Positions 1-5,526 of a DNA stretch of 5,537 nucleotides are shown here, piece by piece; the first letter of the stretch is position 1, and each line of letters starts with the position of its first letter. The stretch spans positions 1 through 5,537 of the forward strand of contig CAMNCR010000122.1 of assembly GCA_946534455.1 (NCBI GenBank). The letters are read 5' to 3'. The position numbers and the translations under genes were made by a program. Below the pieces are notes generated by a model. It saw nothing but the letters and a program-made list of their open reading frames with translations, was not told the origin of the DNA and ran no database searches. This DNA comes from an uncultured Clostridia bacterium (GTDB lineage Bacteria > Bacillota > Clostridia > Christensenellales > Aristaeellaceae).

Positions 1-2
1 AA

Positions 3-38
3 CCCACGCTGGCCAAGCTGATGCGGATGAGGGATTGA
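3..38 (+). CDS. Possible C-terminal tail of a gene entering from the left edge
   Basis: The third frame stays open from the left edge and ends at TGA 36-38, giving the short tail PTLAKLMRMRD. The tail is a plausible amphipathic helix, and it ends shortly before a small ORF with its own ribosome binding site and then a terminator, as expected at the end of an operon. Eleven residues cannot identify a family. The second frame is also open, to a stop at about 75, so the reading frame is not certain. Confidence 0.3.
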   Translation, partial: PTLAKLMRMRD

Positions 39-72
39 GTCATCAATCAACAACGGGAAAAGAGGGATCACG

Positions 73-180
73 ATGAAAAAACATATGCATTCAGATTCTG
101 GAAGCTTTGGTTATGAAACGGACAGATGTTTGAAGGATGATATAAGCAATATGACAGCTCGTATGAAGCTGAGACATTAA
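73..180 (+). CDS. Small hypothetical protein, 35 residues
   Basis: An ATG at 73 is preceded by AGAGGG (61-66) at a 6-base spacing, a reasonable Shine-Dalgarno sequence, and the frame runs to TAA at 178-180. The product starts MKKHMHSDSGSFGYETD and is charged and hydrophilic, with no membrane segment or signal peptide; it holds three histidines and one cysteine. It matches no family I know. It lies between a possible gene end at 38 and the terminator at 203-240, so it could be the last cistron of a plus-strand operon. Its codons are AT-rich, unlike the genes right of 880. It could be a real small protein, a remnant of a longer gene, or chance; the ribosome binding site and terminator are the only positive evidence. 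Confidence 0.35.
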   Translation: MKKHMHSDSGSFGYETDRCLKDDISNMTARMKLRH

Positions 181-202
181 TGGTTTTCATACTCCACTGT
201 AC

Positions 203-240
203 CTGCAATTTTGACATGGATCAGAATTGCAGTTTTTTTT
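203..240 (+). terminator. Rho-independent terminator
   Basis: CTGCAATT (203-210) pairs perfectly with AATTGCAG (225-232), followed at once by eight T residues (233-240). The stem can extend inward by a few further pairs (TG/CA). The T-run is only on the plus-strand side, so it ends transcription coming from the left, through the small ORF. It does not suit the minus-strand permease remnant to its right. Confidence 0.8.
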
Positions 241-261
241 GCCTGAGTGTTATTTTACCCC

Positions 262-290
262 TTGACAAAACAGTTCTCAATAGCTAAACA
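262..290 (+). promoter_or_regulatory. Weak candidate promoter, antisense to the permease remnant
   Basis: A consensus -35 box TTGACA (262-267) is followed after 17 bases by TAAACA (285-290), which matches the -10 consensus at only three positions. If active, it would transcribe rightward from about 297, antisense to the permease remnant, and the transcript could end at the hairpin at 741-783. The poor -10 box makes this a low-confidence call. Confidence 0.2.
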
Positions 291-714
291 ATGATTCATC
301 TTGAAAGCGATTTCTCCTAAGAATTGCCCATGTGGCTATATAGATAAGCAAGACGGGAACACTGTACAAAACCGCTCCCGCATAAGGTCCGGTTTCTTTC
401 GGCTCCAAATCATTCAGCGACAGGGATGCAGGCAACAGCGTTTCATCCGGCAGCAGTATCAACGGCTGCTCTACCAGATTCCATACCTCCGCAAAGCAAA
501 GCAGCCCCAGCACGCACAAGCCGGGGATCAGCTGTGGCAGAATAATCCGCATATAAATGACCCAATGGGAAACTGTATCCAACTGCGCCGCCTCCCATTG
601 CTCCTCGGGGATAGAACGAACAAACAACCATACTGTCAACGGTCCAAGTGCTGAAAACGCTTGCAATAGAATGACGGCGATCTGATGGTCGTATAAACCC
701 GTCCATTTGGTCAA
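277..714 (-). pseudogene. Truncated sugar ABC transporter permease (MalG-type), C-terminal half
   Basis: The 145-residue frame matches the C-terminal half of binding-protein-dependent sugar permeases (MalG/UgpE/AraQ type, MetI-like fold), which are normally about 270-300 residues. The EAA loop is clear: E41-A42-A43 followed by an LP pair at 59-60, then a WN...PL segment (78-85) and a last membrane helix at about 110-132. In the family the EAA loop usually reads EAA-x-x-D-G; here the glycine is replaced (D46-T47). The N-terminal half, with the first membrane helices, is absent. The only start near the homology is TTG at 712-714 with no convincing ribosome binding site, and the frame further upstream runs into a terminator hairpin (741-783) with no permease-like sequence. 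No sugar-binding protein or partner permease is present, and the base composition is AT-richer than the genes to the right. I read it as a gene remnant left by a deletion or rearrangement. Confidence 0.75.
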
Positions 715-740
715 ACGGATCTTTCCAGCGGTTGCTCCAC

Positions 741-783
741 AAAACAGGAAGCGCTGAGAATCAAACGCTTCCTGTTTTTTATT
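741..783. terminator. Bidirectional intrinsic terminator hairpin
   Basis: AAAACAGGAAGCG (741-753) pairs perfectly with CGCTTCCTGTTTT (766-778) around a 12-base loop. On the plus strand the stem runs into a T-rich tail; on the minus strand it ends in TTTT. It can therefore stop the minus-strand secreted-protein gene at 879-1391, about 100 bases downstream of its stop codon, and would also stop any rightward transcript. It sits just where permease homology ends. Confidence 0.75.
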
Positions 784-784
784 C

Positions 785-843
785 TATCTGATGTCTGCCA
801 GGTGCCAGTTTTCTGGGAAAATGGAACCTGGAAGTTATCTGAT
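785..843. repeat. Imperfect inverted repeat between 8-bp direct repeats
   Basis: CCAGGTGCCA (798-807) pairs with TGGAACCTGG (822-831) with one mismatch, and TTTTC/GAAAA can extend the stem inside, leaving a 3-base loop. The exact 8-mer TATCTGAT lies on both sides (785-792 and 836-843). There is no adjoining T-run on either strand, so it is not an ordinary terminator. It could be the scar of a tiny inverted-repeat element, an RNA-processing hairpin in the 3' region of the minus-strand gene, or chance. Confidence 0.45.
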
Positions 844-878
844 TCCTTTGTTCAATCTTTTTTTCTCTGTGGGCGCAC

Positions 879-1391
879 TTATTCCGCGTCTGACGGTCTG
901 AGCGTCAGAACCAGCTCTTCCGCATTGACGCCTTCCGGCAGGAAATAGTTGAGCAGGAAACCCTCCTGCACATCCGCGGAGCCGAAGCCTTTTTCGGGGT
1001 CAAAACCAACGCCCCACCAGCTGAAACCGTAGAGCGGAATCTCTTCGCCGGAGGCATCCACGAGCATGAACTGAGTGAAATTGTCCTGAATCAGATCCGC
1101 ATAGGCAATGCCGTCCTCGCCGGCCAGCAGACGAATCTGAACCATGGGATCCTGGATCTGCACAAGAATGCGGGTATCCTCCTTCATGGTCCTGGAGCCC
1201 AGGGTCACGCCACCAAACAGTTCACTGCAGGGGGCCACCCGGACAGAATCAACGGACAGTTCATAATCCATCCAGACATAGGGGCCAACGATGCCTTCGC
1301 ACTGAAGAGTGTCCCCGGTTTCCTCTGCTGCGCAGGTGCCGGCGAGCAGGAAAAGAGCGGAGATCAGAACAAGCAAAAACTTTTTCAACAT
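879..1391 (-). CDS. Secreted protein of unknown function, 170 residues
   Basis: The protein begins with a classic Sec signal peptide: MLKK, a hydrophobic core at 5-17, and a likely cleavage after about A22. The residues before C20 (A-G-T) do not make a good lipobox, so a free secreted or wall-associated protein is more likely than a lipoprotein. The mature part is acidic with beta-strand-like alternation and contains two cysteines (C31 and C55) that could form a disulfide. An FMLVD-x-SGEEIPL stretch, followed by a late FLPEGVNAEELVL segment, loosely recalls the Ig-like DUF4352/telokin-type extracellular domains of Bacillota; this is a resemblance only. The start is well set: AAGGAGGG (1398-1405 on the minus strand) stands 6 bases before ATG at 1391. 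The gene is monocistronic, with a candidate promoter at 1435-1463 and a probable terminator at 741-783. Function and family are not recognised. Confidence 0.8.
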   Translation of the reverse strand: MLKKFLLVLISALFLLAGTCAAEETGDTLQCEGIVGPYVWMDYELSVDSVRVAPCSELFGGVTLGSRTMKEDTRILVQIQDPMVQIRLLAGEDGIAYADLIQDNFTQFMLVDASGEEIPLYGFSWWGVGFDPEKGFGSADVQEGFLLNYFLPEGVNAEELVLTLRPSDAE

Positions 1392-1434
1392 GATGATCCC
1401 TCCTTATTCAATGATGGTGCTCCGTTTGATTCAC

Positions 1435-1463
1435 AGTATAAATGTTCACCCTGCAATACACAA
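1435..1463 (-). promoter_or_regulatory. Candidate sigma-A promoter of the secreted-protein gene
   Basis: Read on the minus strand, TATACT (1435-1440) is a good -10 box, with TTGTGT (1458-1463) 17 bases upstream as a weak -35. It lies about 45 bases before the start codon at 1391, giving a short leader that includes the strong ribosome binding site. Confidence 0.45.
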
Positions 1464-1575
1464 GTACTTTTTTCTGTGGAGCGCAGGTCAGTGGGAGCGG
1501 ATGCCGCTTCAGGAAGGAACCGGGCGGCAGGGACGGGAAGCCCCTGATGGAGCGAAGGAGAAAGAAAAAACATCA

Positions 1576-1596
1576 ATTTGTCTGTACAAATTTGTA
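1576..1596. promoter_or_regulatory. Overlapping palindromic operator, AraR/GntR-like
   Basis: Two perfect inverted repeats overlap: ATTTGT-CTGT-ACAAAT (1576-1591) and TACAAATTTGTA (1585-1596). Both cover or touch the -35 box of the ABC operon promoter, the usual place for a repressor site. The first agrees at 14 of 16 positions with ATTTGTACGTACAAAT, the form I recall for the operator of AraR, a regulator with a GntR-type DNA-binding domain in Bacillus. This suggests a GntR-type repressor, but none is encoded in the window and the ligand is unknown. Confidence 0.55.
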
Positions 1597-1611
1597 TCCA
1601 GAAGTTATAAT
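1583..1611 (+). promoter_or_regulatory. Sigma-A promoter of the ABC transporter operon
   Basis: A perfect -10 box TATAAT (1606-1611) is preceded after 17 bases by TGTACA (1583-1588), which matches the -35 consensus at four of six positions. Transcription should start near 1618, leaving a leader of about 135 bases. The -35 box is embedded in the palindromes at 1576-1596, so repression by a bound regulator is likely. Confidence 0.7.
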
Positions 1612-1740
1612 GGCGGGGAACACGCGAAGAAAGAAGGAATGGAGCCGTTTATTTTGCGGCTTTGAACCTGTTTATCCGCGTGAAACGGAGTAAACTGGAC
1701 TCAGCCTTCGGGCAGGACGCAGGATGAACGGAACCTGATG

Positions 1741-1747
1741 GGAGGAG
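1741..1747 (+). promoter_or_regulatory. Ribosome binding site that fixes the ATPase start
   Basis: GGAGGAG stands 8 bases before ATG 1756. An in-frame ATG at 1738 directly abuts this site and has no usable site of its own, so translation should begin at 1756 and not at 1738. Confidence 0.8.
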
Positions 1748-1755
1748 AAAAATTC

Positions 1756-2493
1756 ATGATCGAGTTTGTACAGGCAACGAAGATTTACGGAAAGAGCGAT
1801 CACGCGGCGCTGGACCATCTGAACCTGAAGGTGGAGGACGGATGCGTATATGGCTTCCTGGGACCCAACGGCGCGGGAAAGACGACGGCCATCCGCCTGC
1901 TGACCGGCGCGCTGCGCGCAACGGAGGGAACCGTCAGGATCAACGGGATCGATGTCGGCGAGCGGCCGGTGGAGGCCAAGCGGATGATCGGTTTCGTGCC
2001 GGACAGCCAGGAAATGTATGACAAGCTGACCGGCTGGGAATATCTGAACTTTATGGCGGACATCTTCGGGGTCAGCTCGGAGGACCGGAAGCGCAGGGGC
2101 GAAAAATATCTGGAGCGCTTTGAGATGACCAGGGCCGCGGGGGACCGGATTGCCAGCTATTCCCGGGGCATGAAGCAGAAAATAGCGGCCATCGGCGCGC
2201 TGATTCACCATCCGCCGGTGTGGGTGCTGGATGAGCCGATGGTGGGCCTGGATCCCCGGGCGGCCTTCCTGCTGAAGGAAGAAATGAAAAACCGGGCCCA
2301 GGAGGGCGCGACGGTGTTCTTCTCCACCCATGTGCTGGAGGTGGCGGAAAAGCTGTGCGACCGCGTGGGCATCATCAACCGGGGCAAGCTGCTGGTGGAG
2401 GGTACGCCGGAGGAGCTGCAGCAGAGAACCGGCGACGCGTCCCTGGAGGATGTCTTCCTCGAAATGACGGAGAACGCGGCGGAGGATCAGTAA
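1756..2493 (+). CDS. ABC transporter ATP-binding protein (EcsA/CcmA-type)
   Basis: This 245-residue cytoplasmic ATPase powers transport by the membrane protein encoded next to it. All nucleotide-binding motifs are present: Walker A GPNGAGKTT at 36-44, signature YSRGMKQ at 135-141 (the usual variant of LSGGQ in this group), Walker B VWVLDEP at 155-161 with catalytic E160, D-loop GLDP at 164-167, and the switch histidine H192. The Q-loop region reads VPDSQEMYDKLT (81-92) rather than the standard PQ...L, a variation seen in EcsA-like exporter ATPases. A short C-terminal extension (about 217-245) follows the fold, with the LEDVFLEMT motif common in ABC-2 partner ATPases. The upstream in-frame ATG at 1738 was not used because the ribosome binding site lies after it. 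The stop codon is 13 bases before the permease start, so the two are translationally linked. The family is certain; the substrate is not determined. Confidence 0.95.
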   Translation: MIEFVQATKIYGKSDHAALDHLNLKVEDGCVYGFLGPNGAGKTTAIRLLTGALRATEGTVRINGIDVGERPVEAKRMIGFVPDSQEMYDKLTGWEYLNFMADIFGVSSEDRKRRGEKYLERFEMTRAAGDRIASYSRGMKQKIAAIGALIHHPPVWVLDEPMVGLDPRAAFLLKEEMKNRAQEGATVFFSTHVLEVAEKLCDRVGIINRGKLLVEGTPEELQQRTGDASLEDVFLEMTENAAEDQ

Positions 2494-2506
2494 AGGGGAG
2501 GATCAC

Positions 2507-4153
2507 ATGAAACAGTATGGCATTCTGACCCGGGTGATGCTGCGCAATATGCTGGCATCCCTGAATCCCTTTGCGGCGAGCTATGACGATCAGCGAAAGA
2601 AGAGCCGGGCCATCATGCGGGCGATTCTGCTGTGCGTGGTCTCCCTGGCGGCCGTAGGCTCCGTGATCTATCTGGAGTATCTGATTTTCACCGGGCTGAA
2701 GACGATCGGCATGCCGAAGCTGCTGCCGGGAATGGCCCTGTTCGTATCGACGACCTTTACGCTGATTATGGGCCTGTTCCAGGGGCTGTCCGAGCTGTTT
2801 CAGGGCAAGGACGCGCCCTTCCTGGCGACGCTGCCGCTGACCTCGCGGGCCATTTTCTCGGCGCGGATGACAACGCTGTATCTGTCGGAGCTGGGAATCA
2901 ACACGCTGATCTGTGTTCCGGCGTTCGTGTTCTACGCGATCGGCACCGGATCCGCCTGGCCTGTCGCGCTGACCGGCATTCCGGTGCTGCTGCTGACGCC
3001 CATCATTCCGCTGTGCATCGTGGCGCTGGTGGCATCCCTGCTGATGCGGATCAGCTTCATCTCCCGGCACCGGGATACGGTCGTCATGATCCTGAGCTTT
3101 GGGATCGCGATCGCGTATTCCATCGCTGTGACGATGGGCAACGCGAGCCAGCAGAGCATGGATGAGATGATCGTGGGCCTGCTGAGCCAGGAGGGCATGC
3201 TGGGCAAGCTGATGGGCTTCTTCCCGCCGGTCCGGTGGGCAACGGAAGGCCTGACCGGCTCCTGGGGCATGCTGCTGCTCTACGCGGCGGTATCCGCGGC
3301 CTGCGTGGCGGGACTGGTTGCGCTGATTGGACCGGGCTATCTGGCCGAGGCGCTGAGCAGCACGGAGAAGACCGTCAGCCATCGCCGGGTGCGGGGAGAA
3401 TACACCTGGAAGAAGGGCGGCGCCCTGGGCGCGCTTCACGCGCTGGAATGGAAGCAGCTGCTGCGGACGCCGGCCTGGGCCTATAACGCGCTGGCGGGCG
3501 TGGTCATGTTCCCGCTGATGATTACGATCGGCATGATCGCCGGAGCCAGAGGCGCGGGCGATTCCATTGAGGGCCTGCGGCAGGTGCTGGCGACGGTGGA
3601 TCCGGGCTATATCGCGGTAGTGACCGCGGGCGTGCTGATGTTCGGCTGCATGGTCAACCCGGCGGTCTCCACGGCGATTTCCCGGGAAGGCGGCTGCTGG
3701 CCCTTCGCGCTGACGCTGCCCGTGAAGCAGCAGACGCGCTTTCTGGCCAAGCTGCTGGTCGGCCTGGAAATCAATGTGGTCTGCTCGGCTCTGCTGGCGG
3801 TGGTGGCCTATGTGCTGATCCGGATGAACGTGCTGTGGCTGCTGGCGGCGCTGGCGGTATCGCTGCTGGTCGGTCTGGCGTCGGCGGCCTTCTCCCTGTG
3901 GGTGGACGCGAAGCGGCCGCAGCTGAGCTGGGCCTCCGAGATGGAAGCGATCAAGAAGAACTTTAACCAGGTTTTCGGCATGATGATCTGGGTGGTTCAG
4001 GTGGCACTGTGCGTGGTGCCGGCGATCTTCCTGTGGGATCGCGGCGGCGGAATCACGCTGCTGGGGATCGCGGCGGTGGCGGTGCTGGAAACGGCGCTGA
4101 GCCTCTTCCTGCTCCTGCGGGCGGTGAAAAAGCATCAGGTGCTGAAGGGATAA
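2507..4153 (+). CDS. ABC-2-like transporter permease, about 12 membrane segments
   Basis: This 548-residue integral membrane protein is the channel part of the transporter and should work with two copies of the ATPase encoded just upstream. Hydrophobic segments lie at about 39-61, 74-92, 124-147, 152-179, 192-210, 252-280, 325-345, 369-390, 410-438, 442-465, 489-510 and 514-538, suggesting two halves of about six. Each half has a cytoplasmic-loop motif with a leucine-proline core: PFLATLPLTSR at 104-114 and SREGG...LTLPVKQQ at 392-409. The stretch 467-492 (D-x-KRP-x-L-x-W...E...IKKNFN) is typical of a clostridial family of ABC-2-type permeases of about 540 residues whose substrates are unknown. 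Size and motifs agree with a full-length gene. AAAGGGGAGG (2492-2501) is a strong ribosome binding site before ATG 2507. Export of a peptide, lipid or drug is possible, but nothing in the sequence decides. Confidence 0.9.
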   Translation: MKQYGILTRVMLRNMLASLNPFAASYDDQRKKSRAIMRAILLCVVSLAAVGSVIYLEYLIFTGLKTIGMPKLLPGMALFVSTTFTLIMGLFQGLSELFQGKDAPFLATLPLTSRAIFSARMTTLYLSELGINTLICVPAFVFYAIGTGSAWPVALTGIPVLLLTPIIPLCIVALVASLLMRISFISRHRDTVVMILSFGIAIAYSIAVTMGNASQQSMDEMIVGLLSQEGMLGKLMGFFPPVRWATEGLTGSWGMLLLYAAVSAACVAGLVALIGPGYLAEALSSTEKTVSHRRVRGEYTWKKGGALGALHALEWKQLLRTPAWAYNALAGVVMFPLMITIGMIAGARGAGDSIEGLRQVLATVDPGYIAVVTAGVLMFGCMVNPAVSTAISREGGCWPFALTLPVKQQTRFLAKLLVGLEINVVCSALLAVVAYVLIRMNVLWLLAALAVSLLVGLASAAFSLWVDAKRPQLSWASEMEAIKKNFNQVFGMMIWVVQVALCVVPAIFLWDRGGGITLLGIAAVAVLETALSLFLLLRAVKKHQVLKG

Positions 4154-4160
4154 GCAAAAC

Positions 4161-4195
4161 GGGCAGCTCCGGCGAGGAGCTGCCCATTCTTTTCC
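4161..4195. terminator. Shared bidirectional terminator between convergent genes
   Basis: GGGCAGCTCC (4161-4170) and GGAGCTGCCC (4176-4185) form a perfect 10-bp stem with a 5-base loop. On the plus strand a T-rich tail (ATTCTTTTCC) follows, 8 bases after the permease stop; on the minus strand the stem is followed by GTTTTG, about 16 bases after the hydrolase stop. It can end both transcripts. Confidence 0.9.
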
Positions 4196-4200
4196 TTCTG

Positions 4201-5367
4201 TTATTCTCCAAAGGCATTCCAGATCTGCTCGAAAACCTTGCGGCTCAGGCGGACAACGCGATGGTCCAGGTGATTGGAGGAGCCGTTGGTGCTCATGACG
4301 AAGACGAAGCGGGTTTCCGGATCGAAATAGACATTGGACACGAGGCCTTCGGACATGCCCTGGTGGCCGTAAAGCGTTTTGCCGGGAACGAGGGTGGTTT
4401 CCCGCTGGACGCACAGGCCATAGGGCGTGGGGGCGGTGACCCCGCCCTGCCCGGCGGGCTCGGCCATCATGGCCGCGACGGTCTCCGGCTGCAGCACCTG
4501 CTGGCCCTCCAGCCGGCCCTGATCGCACAGCATGATGCCCAGACGGCACAGATCGATGGGACGCATCCAGAGGGAGCCCACCGTGATGCGGAAATGCCGG
4601 TCCGGATTCACCGAGTCATCCCAGTCCCGCTCCAGCAGGTTGCTCCGGGAGGCATAGAGGTTTCCCTCCATGTTATACAGATCCGGTACATCCTCGGGAT
4701 TAGCCAGGAGAGAGGCGGCATAGCCGGCGGAGATGTTGAGCGGCACAAAGAGGGACTGATGGATGCTGTCATTGAGATTCTGCCCGGTGACGGACTCGAT
4801 CAGGGATCCCATGATGCCGGCGCCGAAGTTGGAATAGCGGTAGACCGTGCCGGGGGTCTCGTCATACCAGTTGCCTTTGCGGACTTCATCGGTGGAAATC
4901 AGATCCCGGAGCGTGTTCCGGGAGCTGGGATAGCCGCCGTGGGGATTCAGGGAGGAGGTATGCGACATCAGCATGCGCAGGGTGATGGGCGTCTTCCTGG
5001 CATAGGGGTTGCGAACGGTATAGCCCAGATAGGTGGAAATATCCTCATCCAGCTTCAGCAGACCCTGCTCCACCAGCTGCATGACATGGATGCCGGTGAC
5101 AAACTTGGTGACGGAGGCGATCCGGAAGTAGGTGGTAGGGGTGACGGGCACTTTTTTCTTTTTGGCCGCGTAGCCATACTGATACTGATAGACGATTTCG
5201 CCATCCCGCGCAACGACCACGGCGGCGCCGGAGGTTTTATTGTTCCTGAAGATCCGGCTGAGCGACTGGGACAGGCTGTCACCGTCCTCCGCCGAGGCCC
5301 GGGGGGCGCACAGCAGCAGGCAGAGGAACAGGGCCGCGAGGCGGGTGAAAAGCTTTCTGAGGGACAT
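4201..5367 (-). CDS. Exported beta-lactamase-fold serine hydrolase
   Basis: This 388-residue protein belongs to the class C beta-lactamase/DD-peptidase-like family (Pfam Beta-lactamase, PF00144), whose members act as esterases, D-amino-acid peptidases or beta-lactamases. A Sec signal peptide covers 1-26 with an A-S-A cleavage site, so the enzyme acts outside the membrane. The full catalytic set is visible: nucleophile S85 with K88 (S-V-T-K), Y178-S-N180, and H335-Q-G337 in the place of the KTG motif. The family landmarks LLKLDEDISTYL (103-114), ITLRMLMSHTS (128-138) and W267-M-R-P-x-DL also fit. H-x-G instead of K-T-G is common in the esterase and peptidase members and makes a true beta-lactamase role less likely. 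No lipobox or extra membrane anchor is seen. GGAG (5376-5379 on the minus strand) lies 8 bases before ATG 5367. The gene is monocistronic and convergent with the ABC operon. The physiological substrate is unknown. Confidence 0.93.
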   Translation of the reverse strand: MSLRKLFTRLAALFLCLLLCAPRASAEDGDSLSQSLSRIFRNNKTSGAAVVVARDGEIVYQYQYGYAAKKKKVPVTPTTYFRIASVTKFVTGIHVMQLVEQGLLKLDEDISTYLGYTVRNPYARKTPITLRMLMSHTSSLNPHGGYPSSRNTLRDLISTDEVRKGNWYDETPGTVYRYSNFGAGIMGSLIESVTGQNLNDSIHQSLFVPLNISAGYAASLLANPEDVPDLYNMEGNLYASRSNLLERDWDDSVNPDRHFRITVGSLWMRPIDLCRLGIMLCDQGRLEGQQVLQPETVAAMMAEPAGQGGVTAPTPYGLCVQRETTLVPGKTLYGHQGMSEGLVSNVYFDPETRFVFVMSTNGSSNHLDHRVVRLSRKVFEQIWNAFGE

Positions 5368-5404
5368 AGGCCATTCTCCGATAGCATGATTTTTTTCAGC
5401 AGCT

Positions 5405-5434
5405 ATTGTAAAAGAGAAGGAGGCACTTTGGCAA
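5405..5434 (-). promoter_or_regulatory. Sigma-A promoter of the serine hydrolase gene
   Basis: Read on the minus strand, TTGCCA (5429-5434) and TACAAT (5405-5410) are separated by 18 bases; each box matches the consensus well. The transcript would start near 5398, giving a leader of about 30 bases that contains the ribosome binding site of the hydrolase gene. Confidence 0.6.
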
Positions 5435-5471
5435 GCCCTGATTTGGCGGAAGGCGCGGTGTGCCGCCCCAC

Positions 5472-5501
5472 TTGAAAAGAACGGGATACCCGTGGTACAC
5501 T
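5472..5501 (+). promoter_or_regulatory. Divergent promoter for a gene beyond the right edge
   Basis: TTGAAA (5472-5477) and TACACT (5496-5501) are 18 bases apart, and TGG directly before the -10 box makes it an extended -10. The spacer holds a small palindrome, ACGGG-ATA-CCCGT (5481-5493), which could be a regulator site. Transcription would start near 5508 and read out of the window. Confidence 0.5.
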
Positions 5502-5508
5502 GCCTGTG

Positions 5509-5526
5509 CCGGCGCGCGGGCGCCGG
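5509..5526 (+). repeat. GC-rich hairpin at the predicted leader start
   Basis: CCGGCGC (5509-5515) pairs perfectly with GCGCCGG (5520-5526) around a 4-base loop. No T-run follows within the window, so it is not a clear terminator. It coincides with the predicted 5' end of the rightward transcript and might stabilise that RNA or belong to a longer leader structure cut by the window edge. Confidence 0.4.

Larger units (their letters stand above)
1392..1755. other. Divergent intergenic region, no gene seen
   Basis: This stretch separates the minus-strand secreted-protein gene from the plus-strand ABC operon. It holds two back-to-back promoters (1435-1463 minus, 1583-1611 plus), an operator-like set of palindromes (1576-1596), and a leader of about 135 bases before the ATPase start. 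In the leader I see only a small hairpin (AGCCG 1643-1647 with CGGCT 1657-1661) without a T-run, and no recognisable riboswitch. Short open frames here lack convincing ribosome binding sites. Confidence 0.6.

Noticed and set aside
301..654. Plus-strand open frame of 117 codons
   Set aside because: It is antisense to the recognisable permease remnant, has no good ribosome binding site, and encodes a Gln/Arg-rich sequence without a known domain.
1639..1665. Eight-codon upstream ORF in the ABC operon leader
   Set aside because: The AAGGA-like sequence directly abuts the ATG, leaving no spacing for initiation, and the peptide shows no regulatory codon run.
1738..1755. Upstream in-frame ATG for the ATPase
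   Set aside because: The ribosome binding site GGAGGAG begins directly after this ATG and serves ATG 1756; family proteins begin near MIEF.
2375..4549. Very long minus-strand open frame opposite the permease
   Set aside because: It runs antisense across the permease and into the hydrolase, both of which have clear family motifs. Its translation is rich in Gln, Arg, His and Pro with no domain, as expected of a shadow frame in GC-rich DNA.
4009..5475. Long plus-strand open frame opposite the serine hydrolase
   Set aside because: It overlaps the permease end and the whole hydrolase in antisense, crosses the strong terminator at 4161-4195, and gives a low-complexity Gly/Ala-rich product without family features.
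5417..5475. AAGGAGG followed by a TTG-initiated 15-codon frame
   Set aside because: The purine run lies in the spacer of the minus-strand hydrolase promoter, the start is a TTG with poor spacing, and the peptide is very short.
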